Below, in pieces: positions 47,470-56,011 of a DNA stretch of 64,000 bases. The notes below the pieces were generated by a model, which was not told the origin of the DNA, ran no database searches, and saw only the letters and a program-made list of their open reading frames with translations. A program made the translations under genes and the position numbers. Source of the DNA: Rubrivivax sp. A210 (GTDB taxonomy: Bacteria > Pseudomonadota > Gammaproteobacteria > Burkholderiales > Burkholderiaceae_C); the NCBI RefSeq assembly GCF_904426505.1, contig NZ_CAJGBN010000034.1, positions 62,001-126,000 of the forward strand, read 5' to 3'. Each line of letters starts with the position of its first letter. Position 1 is the stretch's first letter.

Positions 47470-48744
47470 TCAGCGCGGCGCTTCGATGCGCTCCAGCTGC
47501 ATGCGTGCCAGCGTCAGGTTGCCGGTGCTGGCCTGGATCACCAGGTGCACGGCCACGCCGGGGTGGCCCGGCACCGGGCGCAGCAGCAGGTGGTGGGCCT
47601 GGGTGCTGACGCTGGCCTCCGAGCGCGCCGGGCCCAGGCCGAGGGCGCGCGAGGCATCGTTCATGGCCGCCAGCAGGGCCGTGCCCTGCTGCGCCAGGCG
47701 TTCGGCCGACGGCGGCCCGCCGGCCATGGCCATGGGCTGCATCGAATGGGTGTCGAAGACGCAGCAGGCCACCGCGCCCTTGATCACCGCGCAGCGCTCG
47801 GCATAGGCCTGCCAACGCGTGCTGCCGGGCACCGGCATCGGGGTCGGCGGCGTCGTCGATGCAGCCGTGCGCGCAGGCGCGGCCTGGGTGGCGGCCTGGG
47901 CCAGCGGCATGGGCTGGGTATCGGCCTCGGGCATGGGCACGCGCGGCTTGGGCACGGCGCGCGTCATGTCGGTGGGCAGGGCGCGCTTGCCGCCGGTGCG
48001 GTCGTGGACGCGGTTCCAGGCGCCGCCGATGAAGGTCCACACGTCCTTGGGTTGGGCGGCATGCGGCGTCACCTGCACCGCCACGGTGTTCTGGCGCGCC
48101 AGCTGGGCGCCCTGGGCGGCGAGTGCCGCGCCCGAACCCAGCGGCACCAGCAGCAGGTCGCGGTTGGACCAGGCCCCGCTGGCGATGGCATCCTGCAGCG
48201 GCGCCAGCTGGGTGGCCAGCAACTTGGCCGGTACCTCGCCCACCAGCAACACGCCCAGCTGGCTGTGGCTCAGCAGCAGGAGGGCGAGTTCGGCGCGCTG
48301 GGCGAGATCGGCGGTCACGTCGGTGGAATACACGCGCACCGGCGTGCCGTCGGCCAGCGGCACTTCGACAAACTGCAGCACCGCCAGCGGCACGCCCTGG
48401 CCCGCCTTGCGCACCAGCAGGCGCTGCACGCGGGCGCCGGCGGCGCCGGCCAGGCCGGTGAGCAGGCGCAGCGAGGCGCTGGTGCCGACATCGTGCAGCG
48501 CAATGAATTCGGGCCGGTGCTGCTTGAACTCGAGTTCGAGCGAGGCGATGAGCCCGCTGGCGACGAAGAGCTCGACCTGGTCGTCGGCGATGCGGCGGCC
48601 TATGTCCTGGCTGCCCTGTCCCAGGTAGGCGTCGCGGTCGGCGATGAATTGCGTGCTCGGCTCCAGCAACTCGGCGCGCTTGTCGGTGGCGCGGTGGTCG
48701 AAGCGCTGGGTGTCGGGCCAGGTCGGATCGTCACGGCCTTGCAT
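47470..48744 (-). CDS. uncharacterised protein with roadblock/LC7-like C-terminus
   Basis: A 424-residue soluble protein I do not recognise by name. Residues about 1-230 contain hydrophobic/charged segments without a known motif. A Pro/Ala/Thr-rich linker (about 255-310) follows, then about 110 residues resembling a roadblock/LC7 fold: AERCAVIKGAVACCVFD, MAMAGGPPSAERLAQQ, STQAHHLLLRPVPGHPGVAVHLVI. Roadblock proteins often act as GTPase regulators such as MglB. No signal peptide or membrane helix is seen. It diverges from nadB. The 155-base gap on that side holds no gene. Confidence 0.6.
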   Translation of the reverse strand: MQGRDDPTWPDTQRFDHRATDKRAELLEPSTQFIADRDAYLGQGSQDIGRRIADDQVELFVASGLIASLELEFKQHRPEFIALHDVGTSASLRLLTGLAGAAGARVQRLLVRKAGQGVPLAVLQFVEVPLADGTPVRVYSTDVTADLAQRAELALLLLSHSQLGVLLVGEVPAKLLATQLAPLQDAIASGAWSNRDLLLVPLGSGAALAAQGAQLARQNTVAVQVTPHAAQPKDVWTFIGGAWNRVHDRTGGKRALPTDMTRAVPKPRVPMPEADTQPMPLAQAATQAAPARTAASTTPPTPMPVPGSTRWQAYAERCAVIKGAVACCVFDTHSMQPMAMAGGPPSAERLAQQGTALLAAMNDASRALGLGPARSEASVSTQAHHLLLRPVPGHPGVAVHLVIQASTGNLTLARMQLERIEAPR

Positions 48745-48899
48745 GGTGGGCTCTGCTTATGGGTGGCGGAACCAGTCATCATAGGGTGGTCCTCCAGCCG
48801 CCGCATCGCCATTGCGGGGGGTGATCCTTAGAATCCAAGCAGGCGTTCACGTCTGGCCTCGCGTTCGCGACGCCGCTGCGCCTTCAACCGCCCCACCGC

Positions 48900-50525
48900 A
48901 TGACACCCAGCCCAAACCCAAACCCGCCCAATGCCCGCATGGTCGTCATCGGCGCCGGTCTCGGCGGTCTCACGGTGGCGCTGGAACTGGCCCGCTACCA
49001 CCCGGTGCTGGTGCTGGCCAAGCGCGAGCTGGGCGAGAGCGCCACGGCCTGGGCCCAGGGCGGCATCGTCGGCGTGCTGGGCGACGACGACAGCGTCGAA
49101 TCGCATGTGCGCGACACCCAGGATGCTGGCGCCGGCATCGTCGACGAGGTCACGGCGCGCTTCATCGCCGAGCGCAGCGCGCAGGCCGTGCAGTGGCTGG
49201 TCGACGCCGGCGTGCCCTTCTCGCCCGATCCCGCGGGCCCGCTGGGCCTGCACCTCACGCGCGAGGGCGGCCACGCGGTGCGGCGCATCGCGCATGCCGC
49301 CGATGCCACCGGCAAGGCCATCCACGACGCCCTGCTCGAGCGAGCGCGCGCCCATCCCAACATCGATCTGCGCGAGCGCTGGATGGCGGTCGACCTCATC
49401 ACCTCGCGCCATCTCAAGCGGCGCGAGAGCCCGCGCTGCTACGGCGTCTACGCCCTCGACATGGACCGCGGCCGCGTCGAGACGCTGCCGGCGCGCGCCG
49501 TGGTGCTGGCCACCGGCGGCGCCGGCAAGGTCTACCGCTACACCACCAACCCCGAGACCGCCACCGGCGACGGCACGGCGATGGCCTGGCGTGCCGGCTG
49601 CCGGGTGGCGAACATGGAGTTCATCCAGTTCCACCCGACCTGCCTGTACCACCCGCAGGAGCGCAGCTTTCTCATTACCGAGGCGCTGCGCGGCGAGGGC
49701 GGCCATCTCACGCTTCCCGACGGCACGCGCTTCATGGCCGCGCACGACGCGCGCATGGAACTGGCGCCGCGCGACATCGTCGCCCGCGCCATCGACTTCG
49801 AGATGAAGCGCCACGGCCTCGATCACGTCTGGCTCGACGCCCGCCATCTCGGCGAGGCCTTCCTGAAAGAGCACTTTCCCACCATCCACGCGCGCTGCCT
49901 GGAACTTGGCATCGACATCGCGCGGGCCCCTATCCCCGTGGTGCCGGCGGCGCACTACACCTGCGGCGGCGTGGTTACCGATCTCGACGGCCGCACCGAC
50001 CTGCCCGGCCTCTACGCGGTGGGCGAGACCACCTACACCGGCCTGCACGGCGCCAACCGCCTGGCCAGCAATTCGCTGCTCGAATGCGTGGTGGTCGGCT
50101 GCACCTGCGCCGTCGCCATCCAGAACCAGAAGGAGATGGCCGAGCCGCCGCTGCCGCCCTGGGACGAGAGCCAGGTTGAGGACGCCGACGAGCAAGTGGT
50201 GATCGCCCACAACTGGGACGAGTTGCGCCTCTTGATGTGGAACTACGTCGGCATCGTGCGCACCACCAAGCGGCTGGAGCGGGCACTGCACCGCATCAAG
50301 CTGTTGCGCGACGAGATCGACGACTACTACGCCAATTTCCGCGTCAACCGCGACCTGCTGGAGTTGCGCAACCTGGTCGTCTGCGCCGAGTTGATCGTGC
50401 GTTCGGCACTGCGCCGCCACGAAAGCCGCGGCCTGCACTACAGCCGCGATTTCCCCGACACGCTGCCGATCAGCTTTCCCACCGTGCTGACGCGGCCGGC
50501 CACCAGCGGAACGAAGCGACGCTGA
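48900..50525 (+). CDS. nadB: L-aspartate oxidase
   Basis: FAD enzyme that makes iminoaspartate for NAD synthesis. The 541 residues carry the FAD motif VVIGAGLGGLTVAL, ATAWAQGGIVGVLG, HTREGGHAVRRI in the active site (LTREGG), VLATGGAGKVYRYTTNPE and PAAHYTCGGVVTDLDGRT, plus GANRLASNSLLE. The C-terminal helical domain includes VCAELIVRSALRRHESRGLHY. No Shine-Dalgarno is obvious. Its partner nadA is 2.2 kb away on the other strand, separated by the c-di-GMP genes. Confidence 0.95.
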   Translation: MTPSPNPNPPNARMVVIGAGLGGLTVALELARYHPVLVLAKRELGESATAWAQGGIVGVLGDDDSVESHVRDTQDAGAGIVDEVTARFIAERSAQAVQWLVDAGVPFSPDPAGPLGLHLTREGGHAVRRIAHAADATGKAIHDALLERARAHPNIDLRERWMAVDLITSRHLKRRESPRCYGVYALDMDRGRVETLPARAVVLATGGAGKVYRYTTNPETATGDGTAMAWRAGCRVANMEFIQFHPTCLYHPQERSFLITEALRGEGGHLTLPDGTRFMAAHDARMELAPRDIVARAIDFEMKRHGLDHVWLDARHLGEAFLKEHFPTIHARCLELGIDIARAPIPVVPAAHYTCGGVVTDLDGRTDLPGLYAVGETTYTGLHGANRLASNSLLECVVVGCTCAVAIQNQKEMAEPPLPPWDESQVEDADEQVVIAHNWDELRLLMWNYVGIVRTTKRLERALHRIKLLRDEIDDYYANFRVNRDLLELRNLVVCAELIVRSALRRHESRGLHYSRDFPDTLPISFPTVLTRPATSGTKRR

Positions 50526-50528
50526 GCT

Positions 50529-52319
50529 TCAGGTCAGCGTGCCGAAGCCGGTGCGCGGCGCCACCTCGACGCGGGCGCGGCCGTGGTGCTTGGCGGCATA
50601 GAGGGCGCGGTCGGCGCGCGACAGCAACTGCTCCAGCGTGCTGCCGTGGCGCGGAAAGAGCGCGATGCCGGCCGAGAACGAGACGCTGGGCAGGCGGCGC
50701 CGGCCTATGGTGTTGCGTTGCAGCTGGAAGGCCTCGAGCAGACGGTCGAGCATGTTCTGCGCGCCTTCGCCGTCGATCTCGGGCATCACGGCGACGAATT
50801 CCTCGCCGCCGTGGCGGGTGATGACGTCGCTGCGGCGCAACGACTGCTGCAGCAGCGCCGAAAACTGCTTGAGCACCAGGTCGCCGGCCTGGTGGCCGTA
50901 GGTGTCGTTGATGAGCTTGAAGTGGTCCAGGTCGAGCAGCACCACGCACAGCGGGCGGCCGTTGCGGCGCGCCAGCTCGAGCATCGCCGGCGCGGTCTCG
51001 AAGAGGTAGCGGCGGTTGTGCAGGCCTGTCAGCGGATCGTGCAGTGCCTGCTCGCGCAACTGGGCCTGCAGCATGTCGGTTTCGGCGATGCGGGCCTGCA
51101 GCGCGGCGTTGAGATCTTCGAGCCGGCGGCGGTCGTCCTCGGCCGAGCGGTGTGAATCGACCGCGCAGTCACGCTCGCGCCGCGCATTGCCCAGCTGGTG
51201 GGCGATTTCCAGCGCGATGTAGCGGGCGCGTGCGCTGCGCCCCACCAACTGCTCGTGCAGCTCATGCACCTGGCGCATGCAGCGCAGCGCCGCCGCCACG
51301 TCGCCGGCGGCCTCGCAGGCGTCGGCCAGCACCAGGTGCAGCTGCAATGTGTCATAGGGATCGTCGCCCAGGCGTGCGCCGTCAAGGCGGTCCAGTGCGG
51401 CTTCGGCCAGGGTGCGCGCGGCGGCGGCGTTGCCGCGCAGCAGGCGGCAGCGCGCGCCGACCCAGGCGCGCAGCACAGCGCCTTCCTCGTCGCCAGTGGA
51501 TGTGGCGCCGGGCGCACCTTCGGCGGCCTCGAGATGGCGCAGCGCCGCCTCGATCTCGCCGCTGCCCAGGCAGGCCAGGGCCAGCGAGCCGACATGACGC
51601 TGGGCCGCGTCGGGCATCAACTCGGCGGCATTGCGCTCCATGAAGGAGGCCATGGTCTGGGCGCGCTCGAAATCGCCGGCCGCGTGGTAGATGCGCACCA
51701 GGTGGGATGCGGCACTGCCCACCACCGGGCGCGCGCCGGCCTGGCGTGCCGCCAGCAGGGCCTGCTCGCACAGCGTGCGGGCGTCTTCCAGGTTGAACAG
51801 CGTGTGGTGGTAGCCGCCCAGGGCGTCGGCGGCGGTGATGCGTGGGCCTGCCCAGCCGGTTTCGTCGGCCGCGTCGCGTGCGGCGTAGAAGTGGCGCAGC
51901 GCGGCGTCGGCCTGGCCCAGGGCCTTGCAGGTGGCGGCACGCGCGCTGTGGGCGATGTAGCGCTGCATGGGGCCGGGCTGCAGGCCGTCGCGGCGGGCTA
52001 TGCCGGCCTGCAGGCCGGCGGCCTCGGTGTGCCGGCCGCTGCGGTGCAGGGCCAGGGCCTGGATCTCGTCGCACAGCGCCAGGCCGGTGCCGTCCGGGCC
52101 CAGCACCAGCAGCTGGCCGGCCTCGTGCAGCGCGGCCTGGGCGGCCGCCTGATCGCCCTGGCGCGCCTCGACCCAGGCCGTGATGAGCCAGCCCTGGGCC
52201 GCATCGGCGCCACCCGCCCGGGTGAGCGCCTGGCCGCAGTCGCGTGCGGCGGCCGGGTCCAGCGTACACAGCTCCCAGCCGCGCGCCACGGCCTCGCTCA
52301 GCGGCGGGGCATCAGACAC
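50529..52319 (-). CDS. diguanylate cyclase with TPR-like N-terminus
   Basis: Makes cyclic di-GMP from GTP. The 596 residues have about 400 helical repeat residues resembling TPRs, a short coiled coil (about 380-430), and a GGDEF domain. DLDHFKLINDTYGHQAGD and the active-site GGEEF (504-508) are intact, and the inhibitory RxxD is RRSD at 495-498, so product inhibition is likely. No membrane segment is visible. The GTG start overlaps the end of comFB by 8 nt, coupling the two. Confidence 0.92.
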   Translation of the reverse strand: MSDAPPLSEAVARGWELCTLDPAAARDCGQALTRAGGADAAQGWLITAWVEARQGDQAAAQAALHEAGQLLVLGPDGTGLALCDEIQALALHRSGRHTEAAGLQAGIARRDGLQPGPMQRYIAHSARAATCKALGQADAALRHFYAARDAADETGWAGPRITAADALGGYHHTLFNLEDARTLCEQALLAARQAGARPVVGSAASHLVRIYHAAGDFERAQTMASFMERNAAELMPDAAQRHVGSLALACLGSGEIEAALRHLEAAEGAPGATSTGDEEGAVLRAWVGARCRLLRGNAAAARTLAEAALDRLDGARLGDDPYDTLQLHLVLADACEAAGDVAAALRCMRQVHELHEQLVGRSARARYIALEIAHQLGNARRERDCAVDSHRSAEDDRRRLEDLNAALQARIAETDMLQAQLREQALHDPLTGLHNRRYLFETAPAMLELARRNGRPLCVVLLDLDHFKLINDTYGHQAGDLVLKQFSALLQQSLRRSDVITRHGGEEFVAVMPEIDGEGAQNMLDRLLEAFQLQRNTIGRRRLPSVSFSAGIALFPRHGSTLEQLLSRADRALYAAKHHGRARVEVAPRTGFGTLT

Positions 52320-52602
52320 GGGACCTCAACGCCACCCGCGTCTTGACGAAGCCAAAGGCGTACTCCACCGCTTCCTGCAGCGCATGCTCGTGCTCGGTGC
52401 GCTCATGGTTGCTGAGGTAAAAAACGTAGTCGACCTGGTGACGGATGTAGCGCGGCGCCAGCTTGTTGAGCGCGACGCAGGCGACATCGGCCAGCAGTTC
52501 GGGGTTGTCGCCGACGCCGGGGTGGCGCGCCGCTTCGGCGAGCACGAGGTCGAAGACGGCGTTCTCGTTGTGGTTGTGGACGGTGGTGAAATCGACGGTC
52601 AT
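52312..52602 (-). CDS. ComFB-family protein
   Basis: A 96-residue ComFB (late competence) family protein. HNHNENAVFDLVLAEAARHPG and CVALNKLAPRYIRHQVDYVFYLS are the family blocks. ComFB proteins of cyanobacteria have been reported to bind c-di-GMP. Here the gene overlaps the diguanylate cyclase start by 8 nt, so a c-di-GMP receptor next to its own synthase is plausible. GGAG lies 9 nt before the ATG. Any competence role is not implied. Confidence 0.8.
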   Translation of the reverse strand: MTVDFTTVHNHNENAVFDLVLAEAARHPGVGDNPELLADVACVALNKLAPRYIRHQVDYVFYLSNHERTEHEHALQEAVEYAFGFVKTRVALRSRV

Positions 52603-52678
52603 GCTCGAAGCTCCGCGCTTGCAAGGGCTGCTGTCGGTTATCGGCGCTTGCGGGTTACAACTTAGTGTCTTCCGGCGA

Positions 52679-53791
52679 TCAAGCGGCGCCGATGTTCTTC
52701 ACCAGGCCGCCGCGCGCCGGCGCCAGGGCGGCGGGATGGCGGGTGACGAAGTCGAGCATGCGTTCGATGCAGCCCAGGGCGCGGCCACGCACCGGCTCGG
52801 CCACCGTGATCTCGCCGCTGCCATGCTCCAGGCAGGCGACCACGCCTTGCAGGCCGTTCATCGCCATCCAGGGGCAGTGGGCGCAGCTCTTGCAGGTTGC
52901 GCTGTTGCCGGCCGTGGGCGCCTCGATCAGCGTCTTGCCGGGCGCCAGTTGGCGCATGCGGTGGAGGATGCCGTTGTCGGTGGCCACGATGTAGGCGCTG
53001 GCGCTGCCCTGCACCACGGCGGCCAGCAATTGCGAGGTGCTACCCACCACGTCGGCCTGCTCGACCACGCTGCGCGGCGATTCCGGATGCACCAGGATCC
53101 GCGCGCCCGGGTGCTCGCGCTTCAGCAATTCGAGCTCGAGGCCCTTGAACTCGTCATGCACGATGCAGGCGCCGTCCCACATCAGCATGTCGGCGCCGGT
53201 CTGCTCCTGGATGTAGCGGCCGAGGTGGCGGTCGGGCGCCCACAGCACCTTCCTGCCCTGGGCGTGCAGGTGCGAGACGATGGCCAGCGCGCAGGAACTG
53301 GTCACCATCCAGTCGGCGCGCGCCTTCACGGCGGCGCTGGTGTTGGCGTAGACCACCACCTCGCGCTCGGGATGGGCATCGCAGAAGGCGGCGAATTGAT
53401 CGGGCGGGCAGCCGAGGTCGAGCGAGCAGGTGGCGTCGAGATCGGGCATCAGCACGCGCTTGTCGGGGCTCAGGATCTTGGCGCTCTCGCCCATGAAGCG
53501 CACGCCGGCCACCACCAGCGTCTGCGCCGCGTGGTCGCGACCGAAGCGCGCCATCTCCAGCGAATCGGCCACCAGGCCGCCCGTGGCCAGGGCCAGGTCC
53601 TGCAGGTCGCCGTCGACGTAGTAGTGCGCCACCAGAACCGCGCCGCGCGCCGCCAGCAGCGCGGCGGCGCGTTCGCGCAGGCCCTGGCGCTGGGCCGGGG
53701 TGAGAGGTGCCGGCACCTTGGCCCAGGCCTGGGCGGTGCAGGTGGCGCCGCTGGCGTCGGGGCGGGCGTAGTCGTAGGCGATGTCGTTCAT
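52679..53791 (-). CDS. nadA: quinolinate synthase
   Basis: [4Fe-4S] enzyme condensing iminoaspartate with DHAP to quinolinate. From the ATG at 53791 it has 370 residues with AGGA 7 nt before. The three cluster ligands are expected in TCSLDLGCP (C122), [10 protein letters not shown] (C209) and [14 protein letters not shown] (C300/C303/C306). [15 protein letters not shown] and [12 protein letters not shown] are further signatures. The longer frame in front of it is an artefact. The 76-base gap beyond its stop holds nothing I can name. nadC is not in the window. Confidence 0.96.
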   Translation of the reverse strand: MNDIAYDYARPDASGATCTAQAWAKVPAPLTPAQRQGLRERAAALLAARGAVLVAHYYVDGDLQDLALATGGLVADSLEMARFGRDHAAQTLVVAGVRFMGESAKILSPDKRVLMPDLDATCSLDLGCPPDQFAAFCDAHPEREVVVYANTSAAVKARADWMVTSSCALAIVSHLHAQGRKVLWAPDRHLGRYIQEQTGADMLMWDGACIVHDEFKGLELELLKREHPGARILVHPESPRSVVEQADVVGSTSQLLAAVVQGSASAYIVATDNGILHRMRQLAPGKTLIEAPTAGNSATCKSCAHCPWMAMNGLQGVVACLEHGSGEITVAEPVRGRALGCIERMLDFVTRHPAALAPARGGLVKNIGAA

Positions 53792-53814
53792 GGGTTTTCC
53801 TGGGCGGGCAGGGG

Positions 53815-54699
53815 CTAACCAGTGGTGAAGAAACGGCTGGGTGGCACGCCCACCGAGCGCCGCACCATGGCGGTAAAGGCGCTGGCGCTGGCATAGCCGA
53901 GTTCGGCGGCGATGTGGGCCATGGGCCGCTTGCGCGCCGCCATCGACAGCGCCTTGGCCAGCAGCACCTGCTGGCGCCATTCGGCGAAGGTGGTGCCCAG
54001 TTCCTGGCGGAACAGCCGCGCCACCGTGCGCACGCTGGCGCCCGATTCGCGCGCCCAGCCGGGCAGGGTGGGGTGGCGGCAGGGGTCGTCCAGCACCGCC
54101 TCGCACAGCGCGCGCAGGCGCTTGTCGGCCGGCAGGCCCACGCCCAGCGGCAGCGGGCGGGCGCGGCGCAGCTCGTCTTGCGCCAGTGCCACCAGGCAGC
54201 GCTCGCGCGCCAGTGGCGGCGGGTCGGGCAGGGCGTTGATCTGCTCGACCACCTCGCGCAGCAGCGGCGAGACCTCGAGCACGCGGCAGCGCTGCCAGGC
54301 CGCCGGCGTGTCGTCCAGGCTCGCAGCCGCGCCCAGCTGGGCCGGCAGGCTCTGGCCGGGCGGCAGGTGCAGGTAGAGGGTGCGCAGCTCGGCGTCTTCC
54401 ACCACCGTCACCGCGTGCTCGCAGCCGGGCGGTATCCACACCGCACGCGACGGCGGCACGATGTAGGTGTGGTCGCCGGCGGTCACGCGCAGCACGCCGG
54501 TGGCCGAAAACACCACCTGGGCCCAGGCATGGCGGTGGGGCACGATGCGGGTGTCGGCCGCCAGGTGGCGGGCACGCACGCGCAGCGGACGCTCGGCGTC
54601 CGGCCCGTAGCGCACGGGGTCGGAGGGCAGGGCTGGTGAGGGCGCGGGGCGGGCAGGGCGGGCGGAACCCACGCGGGAGGCGGCGAGCGTGTCTGGCAT
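53815..54699 (-). CDS. AraC-family regulator with cupin sensor
   Basis: Transcription factor of 294 residues. The N-terminal cupin region has [21 protein letters not shown] and [17 protein letters not shown]. The C-terminal double HTH (about 195-294) shows [22 protein letters not shown] and [29 protein letters not shown]. The layout resembles RmlC-cupin AraC proteins such as NimR. It diverges from the MFS transporter gene with 65 nt between, the usual regulator-target arrangement. The inducer is unknown. Confidence 0.9.
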   Translation of the reverse strand: MPDTLAASRVGSARPARPAPSPALPSDPVRYGPDAERPLRVRARHLAADTRIVPHRHAWAQVVFSATGVLRVTAGDHTYIVPPSRAVWIPPGCEHAVTVVEDAELRTLYLHLPPGQSLPAQLGAAASLDDTPAAWQRCRVLEVSPLLREVVEQINALPDPPPLARERCLVALAQDELRRARPLPLGVGLPADKRLRALCEAVLDDPCRHPTLPGWARESGASVRTVARLFRQELGTTFAEWRQQVLLAKALSMAARKRPMAHIAAELGYASASAFTAMVRRSVGVPPSRFFTTG

Positions 54700-54764
54700 G
54701 AAATCGACAGAACTTGTCTTGCTATCGTAACCCGGCCGGGCGGGGCCCGCTTAGGCTCGTGGCC

Positions 54765-56006
54765 ATGGCTTCCACCCTCACGGCAAGTACACCGGCAGCG
54801 ACAGCGCGCGGCGACTACGCGGTGATCTCGCTCATAGGCCTGGCACACGGCACCTCGCATTTCTTCCACATGCTGCTGCCGCCGTTGTTCCCGGCCTTCA
54901 TCCGCGATTTCGGCCTCAGCTATTCGCAGCTGGGCCTGCTGGTGACGCTGTTCTTCGTGATCTCGGGCGTGGGCCAGGCGGCGGGCGGCTTTGTCGTCGA
55001 CCGCATCGGCGCGCGGCCGGTGCTGTTTGCAGCCCTGGCCTGCTTCATCACCGCCGGCCTGGCGGCCTCGGTGGCCAGCGGCTACCCGGGCCTGCTGCTG
55101 GCGGCGGCGCTGGCGGGCCTGGGCAACTCGCCCTTCCACCCGGCCGATTTCACCATCCTCAACAAGCGCGTCTCGGCGCCGCGCCTGGGCCATGCCTTTT
55201 CGGTACACGGCATCTCGGGCAATCTGGGCTGGGCGGCGGCGCCGGTGTTCCTGATCGGCATCAGCCAGGCCAGTGGCAGTTGGCGCCTGGCCTGCGCCTG
55301 TGCCGCCGGGGTGGCGGCATTGGTGCTATTGCTCCTGGTGACCCAGCGCGAGCGCGTCGACGACAGCCGCGGCCAATGGGCCCACCAGGCGGCCGGCGCG
55401 GCGGCGGTGGCGGCCGAGCACCCGATGGCCTTCCTCAAGCTGCCCTCGGTGTGGCTGTGCTTCTCCTTCTTCTTCTGGACCACGGCGGCGCTTTCGGCCA
55501 TCCAGAGCTTCGCCGCGCCGGCGCTTTCGCGGCTCTACGGCCTGCCGCTGTCGACCACGGCCTTCGTTGTCACCGGCTACATGCTGTGCGGCGCCGCCGG
55601 CATGCTGGCCGGCGGCTTCGTGGTGGCGCGCGTGCAGCAGCTGGAACGCACCATCGCGCTGGCCATGGCTGCGGCGGCGGCGCTGCTGCTGCTGGTAGCC
55701 AGCGGCTGGTTGCCGCCGCTGGTGGCCGCCGCGGCCGCGGCGCTGGCCGGCGCCGGCACCGGCCTGGCCGGACCTTCGCGCGACATGCTGATCAAGCGTG
55801 CGGCACCGCCCGGCGCCACCGGGCGCGTCTATGGCACGGTGTATTCGGGGCTGGACGTCGGCTTCGCGCTGTCGGCGCCGGTCTTCGGCGCCCTGCTCGA
55901 CGGCGGCCACACCCAGGCCATCTTTGCCGGTGCCGCCGCAACGCTGATGCTGGGTATAGGCTCGGCCGCGCTGGTGGGTGCCAGCGTGCGGCAGCGGCTA
56001 AAGTGA
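54765..56006 (+). CDS. MFS transporter
   Basis: A 12-helix major-facilitator protein of 413 residues. ISLIGLAHGTSHFFHMLLPPLFP opens it and GGFVVDRIGARPVLF is the motif A region; the second half has GYMLCGAAGMLAGGFVVARVQ. The AHGTSHFF start and the overall layout resemble the fosmidomycin-resistance (Fsr)-like subfamily, but that is family resemblance only. It begins 65 nt from the divergent AraC gene and is 5 nt before the TPP enzyme gene. Confidence 0.87.
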   Translation: MASTLTASTPAATARGDYAVISLIGLAHGTSHFFHMLLPPLFPAFIRDFGLSYSQLGLLVTLFFVISGVGQAAGGFVVDRIGARPVLFAALACFITAGLAASVASGYPGLLLAAALAGLGNSPFHPADFTILNKRVSAPRLGHAFSVHGISGNLGWAAAPVFLIGISQASGSWRLACACAAGVAALVLLLLVTQRERVDDSRGQWAHQAAGAAAVAAEHPMAFLKLPSVWLCFSFFFWTTAALSAIQSFAAPALSRLYGLPLSTTAFVVTGYMLCGAAGMLAGGFVVARVQQLERTIALAMAAAAALLLLVASGWLPPLVAAAAAALAGAGTGLAGPSRDMLIKRAAPPGATGRVYGTVYSGLDVGFALSAPVFGALLDGGHTQAIFAGAAATLMLGIGSAALVGASVRQRLK

Positions 56007-56011
56007 GCGCG

